Source of the DNA: Anaerolineaceae bacterium UBA5404
GTDB lineage: Bacteria > Chloroflexota > Anaerolineae > Anaerolineales > Anaerolineaceae
NCBI GenBank assembly: GCA_002409625.1
Contig: DHNY01000011.1
Coordinates: forward strand, 1-64,000
Length of the DNA: 64,000 bases
Direction of reading: 5' to 3'
A program made the translations under genes and the position numbers. The notes beneath the pieces are model-generated. The model was given only the letters and a program-made list of their open reading frames with translations. It had not been told where the DNA came from and ran no database searches. Below are positions 19,149 to 28,695 of this stretch, in pieces. Position 1 is the first letter of the stretch, and each line of letters begins with the position of its first letter.

Positions 19149-20942
19149 CTAATTATCCAAACGCAAAATCGCCATAAAAGCTTCCTGGGGCAATTCCACA
19201 CTGCCCACCATCTTCATGCGCTTTTTGCCTTTCTTTTGTTTTTCCAGCAGTTTTTTCTTGCGGGTAATATCGCCGCCATAACACTTCGCCAAAACGTCCT
19301 TGCGCAAAGCTTTCACATTCGCGCGGGAAATTACCCGTCCTTCAGAAAAAGCTTGCACAGGAATGGTAAACATCTGCCGTGGAATAATATCCTTAAGCTT
19401 CGAAACCAATGCCTGCCCTTTATGGTAAGCATCCTGCTTGTGCACAATCGCGGTCAGCGCGTCCACCGGTTCTTCGTTGAGCAGGATCTCAAGCTTCACA
19501 AGGTTCCCGGCACGATATTCCAGGAATTGATAGTCCATTGAGGCATAGCCACGTGTACTGGACTTCAAAAAGTCAAAAAAGTCCACAATGATTTCCGAAA
19601 GCGGAATTTCATAGTTCAGTTGCACCCGGTTTGCGGCGGGATATTCCTGGCTCACAAAAATGCCCCGGCGTTTCTTCACCAATTCCATCACCACGCCGTA
19701 GTAATCGGTGGGCGTAAAGATTTCCAGGGTCATCCAGGGCTCGAATATTTCCTTCACCTGTCCCATATCGGGCAAGTCTGCCGGCGTGTCGATGATGATC
19801 GATTTACCGTCAATCAAATCCACTTTATACTCCACCGATGGCGCGGTAAAGACCACATTGAGGTCATACTCACGTTCGATGCGTTCCTGGATAATTTCCA
19901 TGTGGAACAGTCCCAAAAAGCCACACCGAAAACCAAAGTTCAAGGCTTCGGAGCTTTCCGGCTCAAAGGTTAGCGAGGCATCGTTCAGTTGCAGTTTTTC
20001 AAGCGCGTCCTTCAGGTTGCTGTAATCGTCGCCATCGGCGGGATACACGCCAGCAAAAACCATCGGCTTGGCGTGCTTATAGCCCGGCAAAGGCGCTTCA
20101 GCGGGTTTGGTGGCGTTGGTAATCGTATCCCCCACGCGACACTCACTCACCGTTTTCAAGCCGGTGGCGATATAGCCCACATCGCCGGCTTCAAGCCGAC
20201 CGGTAGGCACCAGATTGGGCGCAAAAACACCCACTTCAACCGGCGTTACCTTCACACCGTTTGCCATCATCAAAATGCGGTCAGTGGCGCTCACCACGCC
20301 GTCAAACACGCGCGTGTAAGCAATAACGCCCTTGTAGCTATCGTAATGCGAGTCAAAAATGAGCGCGCGCAGCGGTTTTTCTTTGTCGATGGTGGGCGGC
20401 GGAACACGCCTGGCAACCGCCTCAAGCACTCGGTCCACGCCTAAACCGGTTTTGGCGCTGATGGCGATAATTTCCTCTTCATCAACACCCAAAAGCTGGT
20501 TCAGGTCCTTGGTCACCGCTTCTACATCTGCTGAAGGCAGGTCAACCTTGTTGAGCACGGGGATGATTGTCAGGTTGGCATCCAGCGCGAGGTAAAGGTT
20601 GGCGAGGGTTTGCGCTTCGATGCCCTGGGTGGCGTCAACCACGAGGATAGCGCCTTCGCAGGCATACAGCGCACGGCTGACTTCGTAGTTGAAGTCGACG
20701 TGTCCTGGGGTGTCGATGAGGTTGAACTCATAGTCGGTGCCCTGCGGATCGGTGTAAACCATGCGCACGGCGGAGGCTTTGATGGTCACGCCTTTTTCGC
20801 GCTCGAGGTCCATCGAGTCCAGCACCTGCTCGGTCATCTCGCGGTCCGAAATCGTGCCGGTCATTTGAAGCATGCGATCGGCGAGAGTCGACTTGCCATG
20901 ATCCACATGTGCGATAATACAAAAATTTCGAATTTTTTCCAT
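19149..20942 (-). CDS. lepA: translation elongation factor 4 (LepA)
   Basis: 597 residues, full length. It is a ribosome-dependent GTPase that can back-translocate stalled ribosomes. G1 AHVDHGKST is at residues 11-19, G3 is DTPGHVDF, G4 NKVDLP and G5 ISAKTG. The LepA-specific C-terminal region is present, including RRGIFVSQEY and the basic end CYGGDITRKKKLLEKQKKGKKRMK that contacts the ribosome. It is the first gene of the long minus-strand block, and its stop is separated by one base from the flippase-like GTG start, so the two are likely coupled. A TATACT hexamer (20953-20958, minus strand) lies just upstream of the start, but no matching -35 element is seen. Confidence 0.97.
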   Translation of the reverse strand: MEKIRNFCIIAHVDHGKSTLADRMLQMTGTISDREMTEQVLDSMDLEREKGVTIKASAVRMVYTDPQGTDYEFNLIDTPGHVDFNYEVSRALYACEGAILVVDATQGIEAQTLANLYLALDANLTIIPVLNKVDLPSADVEAVTKDLNQLLGVDEEEIIAISAKTGLGVDRVLEAVARRVPPPTIDKEKPLRALIFDSHYDSYKGVIAYTRVFDGVVSATDRILMMANGVKVTPVEVGVFAPNLVPTGRLEAGDVGYIATGLKTVSECRVGDTITNATKPAEAPLPGYKHAKPMVFAGVYPADGDDYSNLKDALEKLQLNDASLTFEPESSEALNFGFRCGFLGLFHMEIIQERIEREYDLNVVFTAPSVEYKVDLIDGKSIIIDTPADLPDMGQVKEIFEPWMTLEIFTPTDYYGVVMELVKKRRGIFVSQEYPAANRVQLNYEIPLSEIIVDFFDFLKSSTRGYASMDYQFLEYRAGNLVKLEILLNEEPVDALTAIVHKQDAYHKGQALVSKLKDIIPRQMFTIPVQAFSEGRVISRANVKALRKDVLAKCYGGDITRKKKLLEKQKKGKKRMKMVGSVELPQEAFMAILRLDN

Positions 20943-21044
20943 TATGCCATTTAGTATAATCGAAATGGGTGGGAATTAATAGTCTTAGATTATTGAAAAG
21001 TGTTTAATAACACTTTGGATCCCCCATTTTCAAACTAAGCACGT

Positions 21045-21076
21045 TATAATGTGGATAGTCAAACAATCCCAGGAGA
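21045..21076 (+). promoter_or_regulatory. -10 box and ribosome-binding site of the PLD-helicase gene
   Basis: A perfect TATAAT at 21045-21050 and AGGAGA at 21071-21076, six bases before the ATG at 21083. No good -35 hexamer stands at 16-18 bp, so the promoter may be weak or activator-dependent. The 140-bp gap is shared with the divergent lepA gene. Confidence 0.5.
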
Positions 21077-21082
21077 ATTTCC

Positions 21083-24000
21083 ATGCGAGAAGTTTTTATT
21101 AGTAACACAGGTGAAAATACGACCCTTAAAAAAAGATTGCATGAACTTGTAAAAGGGACAAAAGTGCTAAAGTTTCTCGTAGGTTTTTTTTATTTTTCTG
21201 GCATACGTGAATTATTTGCACCACTTCAAGAAAACTTACTAAATAATGAAGATAACATCCTAAAAATTCTTGTAGGTATGAGTATTGATAAGCTCAATCA
21301 TCAAATCATTGAGGTCGCCCAAGATCAGAACAACAGTACAACCAATAACATTATTGATAATTATCTATCTAACGTTAGAGAATCTTTAAAAGATGATAAT
21401 TTAGACACAAAAGAATTTGCTGAACAATTTTCTTTCTTTATTGAAATGATTCGGAAAGATCAAATTCAAATCCGTAAATCGCGCACACCAAATCACGCAA
21501 AACTCTATATAGCTATTGATGATCAGAGTACTATTAGGAAAAAGACCTTTATCACCGGCAGTAGCAATCTTACTAAAGCTGGGCTCTCTACCCAAGCAGA
21601 ATTTAATGTCGAATTAAGTGATTTTAGAGTTGCTGATATCGCTGAAAAATTTTTTGACGAGTTGTGGGAAGATTCAGTAAAAATTACTGAATTTGAGGAT
21701 GTCAAGACCAGATTGATTCAAATACTGGAAAGAGAAACTCACACCAGGCAAATAACACCTTTTGAAGCCTATGCTCTAACATTAAAAACATATATTGATG
21801 TCTCCAGCCCAAAACGAGAGCTAGGAAACTCCACCCTAAAAGCCTTCAGTGACAATGGTTACATTGAATACAACTACCAAATTGATGCTGTAAAACAGGC
21901 TATCACAATTATCGAGCAAAACAATGGAGTCATTATTGCTGATGTTGTTGGTCTTGGCAAATCTGTAATCGCTAGCGCAGTCGCCAAAGAACTTAATACA
22001 AAAGGCATTATCATATGTCCACCTGGATTGATGGGAGATAAAAACCAAACTGCTGGTTGGCAAATGTACAAACGGCAATTTGGACTAGATGGTTGGGAAA
22101 TCCGATCTTCAGGTGACCTTCAAGCGATTGCTAGTTTCATCCAAAATTATGGTGATTCTTATGACACGATCATTCTTGATGAAGCGCATCGCTTCCGAAA
22201 CACGGATACTCAAAGCTATGAGTTTCTGCAGAACATTTGTCGAGGAAAACAAGTTATCTTACTAACCGCGACACCTTTTAACAACAACCCGAGTGACATA
22301 CTTGCACTGCTAAGGCTTTTTATACTTCCTAAGAAATCTAATATCACCCTTGATAACAACCTTACTGCTCGATTTAGATCCTATCAAATTCTGTTCGATC
22401 ACCTCTCTTATGTAAATAGATATCATAATTCTCCAGACCCTTCTAAAAGAGAGAATGCCTTAAGACGTTACAAACGTGTGTTTAAAGATGATGATGAAAT
22501 AAATCTCTCTAAAGTTAAACAACGTTCTGCAAGTTTAGCAAAAGAGATTCGAGAAGTGATTACACCTGTGCTTATTCGAAGAAACAGACTTGACTTGCAA
22601 GGCAACCCAGCTTACAAAAAAGAGATTTCTACGCTTTCAAAGATTGACAATCCTAAAGAGTGGTTTTATGAACTTACACCTAACCAATCAGAACTTTATG
22701 ATCGTATCGTAAGTAAATACTTCAACCCCAGAACTGAAGGGGGCATCTTCAGTGGCGCAATCTACCAGCCTTTTATCTACGAAACTTCTAAAGATAACTT
22801 AACAGAAGCAGAAAACTTTGAATACATCATGCAGGATCAATTGGCAAGTTTTATGCGCCGGCTATTGGTCAAACGTTTTGAAAGTTCATTTGGCTCTTTT
22901 CAGCAATCCATAAAAAACATGAAAGCTATTACTGAAAAAATGCTTGCCTTCGTCAAACAAACTGGCAAATACATCCTGGATAGAGACCTTATTAATAAGA
23001 TTTATGAGCTGGAGGATGACGAAATTAATAAAGCTTTAAAAGATTTTGCCGATAAAGCTGTTGAATCAGAAAGAAGCACCAGAAACAAGGTTTATCAATT
23101 AAATGAATTTGATAGACCCAAAGCGTTTATGAAAGACATCGAGGGTGACATTGAACTCTTTGGCAAAATCTTAAAAGAGCTTGATGAGATGGACCTCGTG
23201 GAAGATGACCCAAAAAGTGCGTGTCTTATAGAGCGAATTTCTCAAGAGTTAAAAACAACACCAAAGCCAGGTGAACCAAAACGTAAAATTATCATCTTCA
23301 CAGAGTATGCCGATACGGTCAACCATCTCGAACTCGCACTTAAAGATCATTTTGGCAAACGTATGCTGGTTGTCAAAGGGAACCTTAATGACACACTTAT
23401 AAGGGAAATAAACCAAAACTTTGACGCTTCTAGCACAGAGCAACTTGATGATTATGATATCTTGCTTTCAACTGACCGAATCTCAGAAGGTTTCAACCTA
23501 AATCGTGCTGGCATGATAATTAATTACGACATTCCGTGGAATCCTGTCAGAGTTATTCAAAGAGTAGGACGCATTAACCGTATTAGTCGTAAAGTTTTTA
23601 ATAATCTTTATATCGTAAATTTTTTCCCAACCGAAGTTGGTGCAACCTATATTAAATCCCGAGAGATTGCTGAAGCAAAAATGTTCGCAATCCATAGCAT
23701 TTTGGGCGAAGATTCAAAAATCTTTAATGTCGACGAAGAACCAACACCATCAAATCTATACACTAGGCTAACGACGAATGTTGATGAACTTGAAGGCATG
23801 AGTTTCTATACTCTTATGATGCAACGCTGGGAAAAACTATCAAAAAGCCACCCGCAATTAGCTGAGGAACTAAACAATTTTCCGACCAAGGTCAAAGTAT
23901 CTAAAGCTGGAAATGAAGATGAACTTTTCGTTTTCTTCCGTAAAGGCGGTTTCTTTATACAAAAAATGGGATTAAACGAGCTAAAACCAAAAGCAGTGAG

Positions 24001-24445
24001 TTATGAAGAAGTCTTATCATCAATTGAATGTGACTTTGATGAAAAACGGCTCGCTTTCTCAGATGGCTTTTGGAATGCATACAAAATCGCAAAAGAAGTA
24101 CACACCGATAATCTTGAAGACAAGATTCACCATAACAGTATCGAAGATCAAGCTAAAAATAACCTAGTGACACTCATCAGGTTGAGAGATCCCAATTTAG
24201 AGTCATATCAAGGTTTCATCGAAGACCTTTTGACTGATATATTGGAATACGGTACTTTGCCGGACTATACACTCCGCACAATTGCACGACTCGAGTATAA
24301 GAACAAAAGAGACATACAAACAACACGCAGTATTATTCAAGAATTGCAACTTCAACTTGGTAAAGACTTTTTACAAATCCAAACAGACCATCTCAAATCC
24401 TTAAAGCAAGAACTAATTATTGCTATTGAAAATCAGAAAATATAA
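21083..24445 (+). CDS. PLD nuclease / SNF2-type helicase fusion, restriction-like
   Basis: 1120 residues. The N-terminal domain (about 1-215) is PLD-like: HAK at residues 138-140 (HxK) and GSSN at 159-162 form a single HKD half-site, so two subunits may build the nuclease site. The SF2/SNF2 helicase follows: Walker A VVGLGKS (K293), DEAH at 366-369, the motif III equivalent LLTATPFNN, motif V ISEGFNLNRA and motif VI QRVGRINR (Q826-R830). The last 250 residues are helical and unassigned. Such proteins translocate on DNA and, with a nuclease, cut foreign DNA. The methylase gene starts 29 bp downstream on the same strand, strongly suggesting one restriction-modification module. Base composition is A+T-richer than the flanking housekeeping genes, consistent with horizontal transfer. 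PLD plus helicase plus methylase parts recall class 2 DISARM, but here the PLD and helicase are one chain. Confidence 0.85.
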   Translation: MREVFISNTGENTTLKKRLHELVKGTKVLKFLVGFFYFSGIRELFAPLQENLLNNEDNILKILVGMSIDKLNHQIIEVAQDQNNSTTNNIIDNYLSNVRESLKDDNLDTKEFAEQFSFFIEMIRKDQIQIRKSRTPNHAKLYIAIDDQSTIRKKTFITGSSNLTKAGLSTQAEFNVELSDFRVADIAEKFFDELWEDSVKITEFEDVKTRLIQILERETHTRQITPFEAYALTLKTYIDVSSPKRELGNSTLKAFSDNGYIEYNYQIDAVKQAITIIEQNNGVIIADVVGLGKSVIASAVAKELNTKGIIICPPGLMGDKNQTAGWQMYKRQFGLDGWEIRSSGDLQAIASFIQNYGDSYDTIILDEAHRFRNTDTQSYEFLQNICRGKQVILLTATPFNNNPSDILALLRLFILPKKSNITLDNNLTARFRSYQILFDHLSYVNRYHNSPDPSKRENALRRYKRVFKDDDEINLSKVKQRSASLAKEIREVITPVLIRRNRLDLQGNPAYKKEISTLSKIDNPKEWFYELTPNQSELYDRIVSKYFNPRTEGGIFSGAIYQPFIYETSKDNLTEAENFEYIMQDQLASFMRRLLVKRFESSFGSFQQSIKNMKAITEKMLAFVKQTGKYILDRDLINKIYELEDDEINKALKDFADKAVESERSTRNKVYQLNEFDRPKAFMKDIEGDIELFGKILKELDEMDLVEDDPKSACLIERISQELKTTPKPGEPKRKIIIFTEYADTVNHLELALKDHFGKRMLVVKGNLNDTLIREINQNFDASSTEQLDDYDILLSTDRISEGFNLNRAGMIINYDIPWNPVRVIQRVGRINRISRKVFNNLYIVNFFPTEVGATYIKSREIAEAKMFAIHSILGEDSKIFNVDEEPTPSNLYTRLTTNVDELEGMSFYTLMMQRWEKLSKSHPQLAEELNNFPTKVKVSKAGNEDELFVFFRKGGFFIQKMGLNELKPKAVSYEEVLSSIECDFDEKRLAFSDGFWNAYKIAKEVHTDNLEDKIHHNSIEDQAKNNLVTLIRLRDPNLESYQGFIEDLLTDILEYGTLPDYTLRTIARLEYKNKRDIQTTRSIIQELQLQLGKDFLQIQTDHLKSLKQELIIAIENQKI

Positions 24446-24474
24446 CGCAAGAACTATTTAGAAGGCAAGGTTTC

Positions 24475-27400
24475 ATGACAACAAACAAATTAGACAATCT
24501 AATAAATGAGTTTTCCACAGACAACCTATTGAGCTTTTTTGTTGATTACAAAGAATTACGAGATTTTGTTCCTGCCATAGGTTCTGATAGGGATATAAGC
24601 GATCTTGATTCAGAGAATTTTATTAATGGCGAAAAGATTGGTGAAATCGATTATTCCGTTTCTGAAAAACTAATGGTGTTTGCGTTCAAGGTCAATAAGC
24701 CGCTCACAGAACGTTCCGGCAAAAAAGCCCAGTTCGAGCAGGCAAAACAAGTTTTACGAGCTTTCAACAACATGTATGATGGCATCTTTGTTTTTTATGA
24801 CGATCAAGGAAACTTTCGTTTTTCCCTTATTTACGTCAATTTCTACGGCAAACGCACGCAACTTTCTAACTATCGACGGTTTACATATTACGTTTCTACT
24901 CAAGCTGACCGCACCAATAAAACCTTCCGCCAACGAATGGAACAAGGGGATTTCTCAAGCATTGAAGGAATCAAGGAAGCCTTCTCGGTTGAGCCTGTTA
25001 CTAAAGATTTCTATCAGGAATTATCTTATTGGTATTTTTGGGCTTGCCAAAAATCCAAATTTCCAGAAGCCGCAGAAAAGGACTCAAACGGACGTCAGGA
25101 ATCTATTATTAGAATGATAACCCGACTGATCTTTATCTGGTTTATGCGAGAGAAAGGCTTGATACCTTCAAATCTGTTTGAAAAATCTTTTGCTCAGAAT
25201 GTGCTCACAAAGCTTGATTATCAAAGTTCTACATACTACCTAGCGATTCTTCAAAACCTTTTCTTTGCTACTCTAAACACGCCGAAGCATGAACGACATT
25301 TCAGGTCCGAAATCCGTGGCCATCGAGGTTACAATCCTGACTTTAACAATCAATATGTTTACCGATATCATTCACTGTTTAAGAATCCTGAAAAATTGGA
25401 GGTTTACTTTCAGGATATCCCATTTCTCAATGGAGGGTTGTTTGACTGCTTGGATGATAAAGAACATGGCAACTACATTGACGGTTTCACTGAGACCGCC
25501 GAGAAAAATCGACCTTCAGTACCTAATGAGCTTTTCTTTAGCCAGGAGGTAAAAGCTGATTTTAATTCAGAATTTGGAACTTCGAAAAGAAACTATAAGG
25601 TCGAAGGTTTGTTCACTATCCTTTCAAAATACAATTTCACTATCGATGAAAATACTGTTGATGATAAAGAAGTCGCGTTAGACCCTGAAATGCTCGGTAG
25701 GGTTTTCGAAAACCTATTGGCAAGCTTCAACCCTGAAACATCAACAACCGCTCGAAAAGCGACCGGAAGCTACTACACCCCTCGGGAAATTGTGGATTAC
25801 ATGGTGGATGAATCCTTAAAATCTTATCTGCGTGAAACCTTAGCTGATATTGCGGATATCGATGATAAATTGGGTTGGCTTTTTTCAGAAGTTGAGGAAG
25901 AAACCCCCTTTTCAGTTAAACAATCCAGGCAAATTATCAAAGCGATAGAAAATGTTCGTATCGTTGATCCCGCAGTTGGTTCCGGTGCTTTCCCAATGGG
26001 GGCACTGCATCGCATGGTATCACTCTTATCAAAACTTGACCCAGGTAGTCATCTCTGGCAGCAGGCCCAACTCGATGCCACCGAAAGCATTCCTGACCCT
26101 CAAATCAGGGAACAGGTTCAAGCCAGCATCCGCAATTACTTCCTTGAGAAAAACCCCGATTATGGACGGAAATTGTTCCTGATTCAAAAATGTATCTACG
26201 GGGTCGATATCCAACCAATTGCGGTCGAAATTGCCAAACTACGCTTCTTCATTTCTTTATTAGTTGAAGAAACCGTGGAGAAAGATAAACCCAATTGGGG
26301 TATTGAACCATTGCCAAATTTAGATTTCAAAATTATGCAAGGCAACAGTTTGATTTCCATATTCCATGGTATCGATCTTAGCCCGAACATAGCTCAGGTC
26401 TCAAAAGCGGAAGACCTTTTCTCCGGGTTGGACGAAAAAGCTATTCTCATCAAGAAATTTCAAAACAAGAAAGATGTTTACCAATCTGAATCTGACCACA
26501 ACAAGAAAAAATTGTTACAGAACGAGATTGACCAAATTTTGATTGACCTCGTGAGAATTAACGCCTTATCCCAACACGCTGATTACGCCCGAGAACTGGA
26601 GCGGATCGACCGAAAGTACGCGGGAGTTCCAGCCTCAAAATCTCGCGAAGATGCCATTAAAACCGAAAAGAACCAGGTTTCCGTCAAGATGGGCATTGAC
26701 CTTGCCTCAATCGAGGACCAAATGCGGGCACATTCCACCAAGCATTGGAAACGGGATTTCTTCCCATGGGGCTTGTATTTTGCGGAAGTTTTTAATGAAA
26801 AAGGCGGTTTTGATATTGTTTTAGGCAATCCTCCTTATATCGGTGAAAGTGGTCACAAGGAACTGTTTTTGGCAGTGAAAAAGGCTAATTTAAAAAAATA
26901 CCATCTTGGAAAGATGGACTTTTTCTATTTCTTTTTCCATTTGGCTATAGATTTATGTAACAATTCAGGCATCATGGCATTTATCAGCACAAATTATTAT
27001 CTAACAGCTACAGGTGCTTATAAACTAAGAAAGGATTTACAGACTAGAACTACTATACAAAAACTGATAAATTTCAATGAGTTAAAAATATTTGAATCAG
27101 CTTTAGGTCAACACAATCTGATAAGTATATTTACAAAGGGTGTGTCTTTAGAGATAGAAGCAGAATCTTACCTAACTAAAAAGAGAGGTCATATTTTACC
27201 AGATACATTATCTTCCATCCTAAATGGGGATGATAACCTGACAGAATTCGCAAAAATTAACCAGAGTGATTTATTTACTGGACCCAGATTAGAAATGCAG
27301 TTAAGAGTCTCCGGAGGCAAAAACAAAAAAGTAATTAATAGTATTTTTTCGAAAATATCCACCTTTGGAACTTTTTTGAGTGATCTAACGAATGTTAATC

Positions 27401-28206
27401 AAGGTCTAGCATCAGGGGCAAATAAAGTCACCCGACGCAATATCCAAAAGATTCAAGGGAATGCAAGACTTGGCGATGGCATCTTTATTCTTAACAAAGG
27501 TGAAGTAGAAAAACTGTCACTTACGGACAGTGAAAAAATGGTCGTCAAACCATACTACAAGAACTCTGACATTAAAAGATGGGTCACCAACTCTATGCCT
27601 AATCTATACGTTTTATACTTAGATAGAACTTCGCTCGAACACCCGAATATCTTAAGACATCTGAAACGATTCCAAGAGATTCTTTGTGAACGCAGGGAGG
27701 TTGAAAACCGTGTCATTGAATGGTGGCAACTTCAGTGGCCGAGATTAGAAAGCATTTATAAGAAAGAAAAAATAGTAGTACCTCAAAGAAGTATTACTAA
27801 CACTTTTGGATACAACGAGATTCCATGGTATGCGAGCACAGATGTATATTTTATTACCAATAAGCTTCCGGACATATCTTTGAAATACGTCTTAGCATTA
27901 TTAAATTCCAAAACATATTATCTCTGGCTTGCGATTCGTGGAAAAAGAAAAGGTGAAATTTTAGAACTTTTTCAAACACCTCTCTCCCAAGTGCCAATAC
28001 CCAAAATTTCACTGGAAGAACAAGAACCCTTTATAAAACAGGTTGACGAAATTCTATCCCTTTTCGACTCAAGAAATCAGCAAGATCAGAAAGAAATCCA
28101 ATCTGAACTTTCAAGACTTGAAAGCGAAATAGATCAGCGAGTTTACCGTTTATTCAAGTTTACCAAAGCCGAAATCGAATATATTGAAAAGTCAAAGCCT
28201 AGTTAA
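24475..28206 (+). CDS. Eco57I-like adenine-specific DNA methyltransferase with C-terminal target recognition region
   Basis: 1243 residues. Residues about 1-380 are an N-terminal region of the type found in large Eco57I/type IIG proteins. The segment GEIDYSVSEKLMVFAFKV at about 55-72 sits where such proteins often carry a PD-(D/E)xK site, but the expected acidic residue before the lysine is replaced, so it may be inactive. The methylase core has ATGSYYTPREIVDYM (about 429-443), motif I VDPAVGSGAF (497-506) and motif IV NPPY (785-788), diagnostic of N6-adenine methylation. Residues about 960-1243 resemble a target recognition and coiled-coil segment ending FKFTKAEIEYIEKS. A ribosome-binding AAGG stretch precedes the ATG. 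It would protect host DNA at a site that cannot be read from sequence, while the upstream PLD-helicase supplies cleavage. A BREX PglX-like protein is the alternative, but no other BREX gene is present. Confidence 0.87.
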   Translation: MTTNKLDNLINEFSTDNLLSFFVDYKELRDFVPAIGSDRDISDLDSENFINGEKIGEIDYSVSEKLMVFAFKVNKPLTERSGKKAQFEQAKQVLRAFNNMYDGIFVFYDDQGNFRFSLIYVNFYGKRTQLSNYRRFTYYVSTQADRTNKTFRQRMEQGDFSSIEGIKEAFSVEPVTKDFYQELSYWYFWACQKSKFPEAAEKDSNGRQESIIRMITRLIFIWFMREKGLIPSNLFEKSFAQNVLTKLDYQSSTYYLAILQNLFFATLNTPKHERHFRSEIRGHRGYNPDFNNQYVYRYHSLFKNPEKLEVYFQDIPFLNGGLFDCLDDKEHGNYIDGFTETAEKNRPSVPNELFFSQEVKADFNSEFGTSKRNYKVEGLFTILSKYNFTIDENTVDDKEVALDPEMLGRVFENLLASFNPETSTTARKATGSYYTPREIVDYMVDESLKSYLRETLADIADIDDKLGWLFSEVEEETPFSVKQSRQIIKAIENVRIVDPAVGSGAFPMGALHRMVSLLSKLDPGSHLWQQAQLDATESIPDPQIREQVQASIRNYFLEKNPDYGRKLFLIQKCIYGVDIQPIAVEIAKLRFFISLLVEETVEKDKPNWGIEPLPNLDFKIMQGNSLISIFHGIDLSPNIAQVSKAEDLFSGLDEKAILIKKFQNKKDVYQSESDHNKKKLLQNEIDQILIDLVRINALSQHADYARELERIDRKYAGVPASKSREDAIKTEKNQVSVKMGIDLASIEDQMRAHSTKHWKRDFFPWGLYFAEVFNEKGGFDIVLGNPPYIGESGHKELFLAVKKANLKKYHLGKMDFFYFFFHLAIDLCNNSGIMAFISTNYYLTATGAYKLRKDLQTRTTIQKLINFNELKIFESALGQHNLISIFTKGVSLEIEAESYLTKKRGHILPDTLSSILNGDDNLTEFAKINQSDLFTGPRLEMQLRVSGGKNKKVINSIFSKISTFGTFLSDLTNVNQGLASGANKVTRRNIQKIQGNARLGDGIFILNKGEVEKLSLTDSEKMVVKPYYKNSDIKRWVTNSMPNLYVLYLDRTSLEHPNILRHLKRFQEILCERREVENRVIEWWQLQWPRLESIYKKEKIVVPQRSITNTFGYNEIPWYASTDVYFITNKLPDISLKYVLALLNSKTYYLWLAIRGKRKGEILELFQTPLSQVPIPKISLEEQEPFIKQVDEILSLFDSRNQQDQKEIQSELSRLESEIDQRVYRLFKFTKAEIEYIEKSKPS

Positions 28207-28242
28207 ATGAGATGAGGAAAATTTCATCAAAGAAATATTCCA

Positions 28243-28368
28243 ATGTTTGATATGCGCCTACAGAAACAGGAATCCATTACCCTAGAATTAAACAACTATA
28301 ATTGGGAATTTGTACCATCGAACAAAATTGTTAATCCCTCTACATTTGTGGGAGTAAGTAAAGACTAA
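28243..28368 (+). CDS. short open frame of 41 codons, doubtful gene
   Basis: Encodes a 41-residue peptide starting MFDMRLQKQE and ending VGVSKD. There is no ribosome-binding site and I recognise no family. It may be a remnant of a gene lost at the island edge, or not coding at all. Confidence 0.2.
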   Translation: MFDMRLQKQESITLELNNYNWEFVPSNKIVNPSTFVGVSKD

Positions 28369-28410
28369 ATTTGATTATCGTCTTTTAAAAATCATTAATT
28401 TTTGTAATAA

Positions 28411-28424
28411 TAGTGTTCACACTA
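28411..28424. repeat. 14-bp perfect palindrome
   Basis: TAGTGTTCACACTA is a perfect dyad, of operator-like size, about 270 bp upstream of the prenyltransferase ATG. No T run follows, so it is not a terminator. It is not repeated elsewhere that I noticed. Confidence 0.4.
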
Positions 28425-28467
28425 GTAATCGGGTGTCCATGATTGAATCGAAAGAAAAGAACCATCT

Positions 28468-28600
28468 AACCGGTTTCTCTCACCACGCACCTGTCCGATT
28501 CAGCCGGTGTCTCACCGTGCATCAATTTCTATCCATCCCAACCTCAGCGGGACGCCTCGGGGATGAGGAATAATCCAACCGGCGTCTTGCCAAGCATCCT
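28468..28600. repeat. three degenerate 22-25 bp direct repeats
   Basis: Copies at 28468-28492, 28502-28524 and 28577-28600 share the pattern CCGG-Y-GTCT followed by CACC or GCC and GCA. The first two are about 10 bp apart. The third is 50 bp further on, after a C/G-rich segment with CATCCC and GGGATG arms. This resembles an interspersed intergenic repeat rather than CRISPR, because the copies are few, divergent and irregularly spaced. Confidence 0.55.
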
Positions 28601-28695
28601 ACCATAACAACAAACAAATCAACCCTCGAATAAACTCATACAAGCCTAAACAATTTCCCCCGACGAGCGAATGAAAATCATGATAAGATATTCCC

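Larger units (their letters stand above)
28207..28695. other. 489-bp intergenic region between the methylase and prenyltransferase genes
   Basis: The first third is A+T-rich and holds one 41-codon open frame without a ribosome-binding site, then a 14-bp palindrome. The second half is more G+C-rich and carries three degenerate direct repeats and CATCCC/GGGATG arms. No convincing terminator follows the methylase. No strong sigma-A promoter precedes the prenyltransferase; only a GATAAGAT stretch lies close to its ATG. This looks like the right-hand edge of the restriction island. Confidence 0.6.

Noticed and set aside
21083..28206. Complete DISARM or BREX system
   Set aside because: DISARM needs DUF1998-type and other genes, and BREX needs PglZ, BrxC and others. 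Only a helicase and a methylase gene are present, flanked by lepA and the isoprenoid operon.
28468..28600. CRISPR array
   Set aside because: Only three degenerate copies with unequal spacing (about 10 and 50 bp) and no cas genes.
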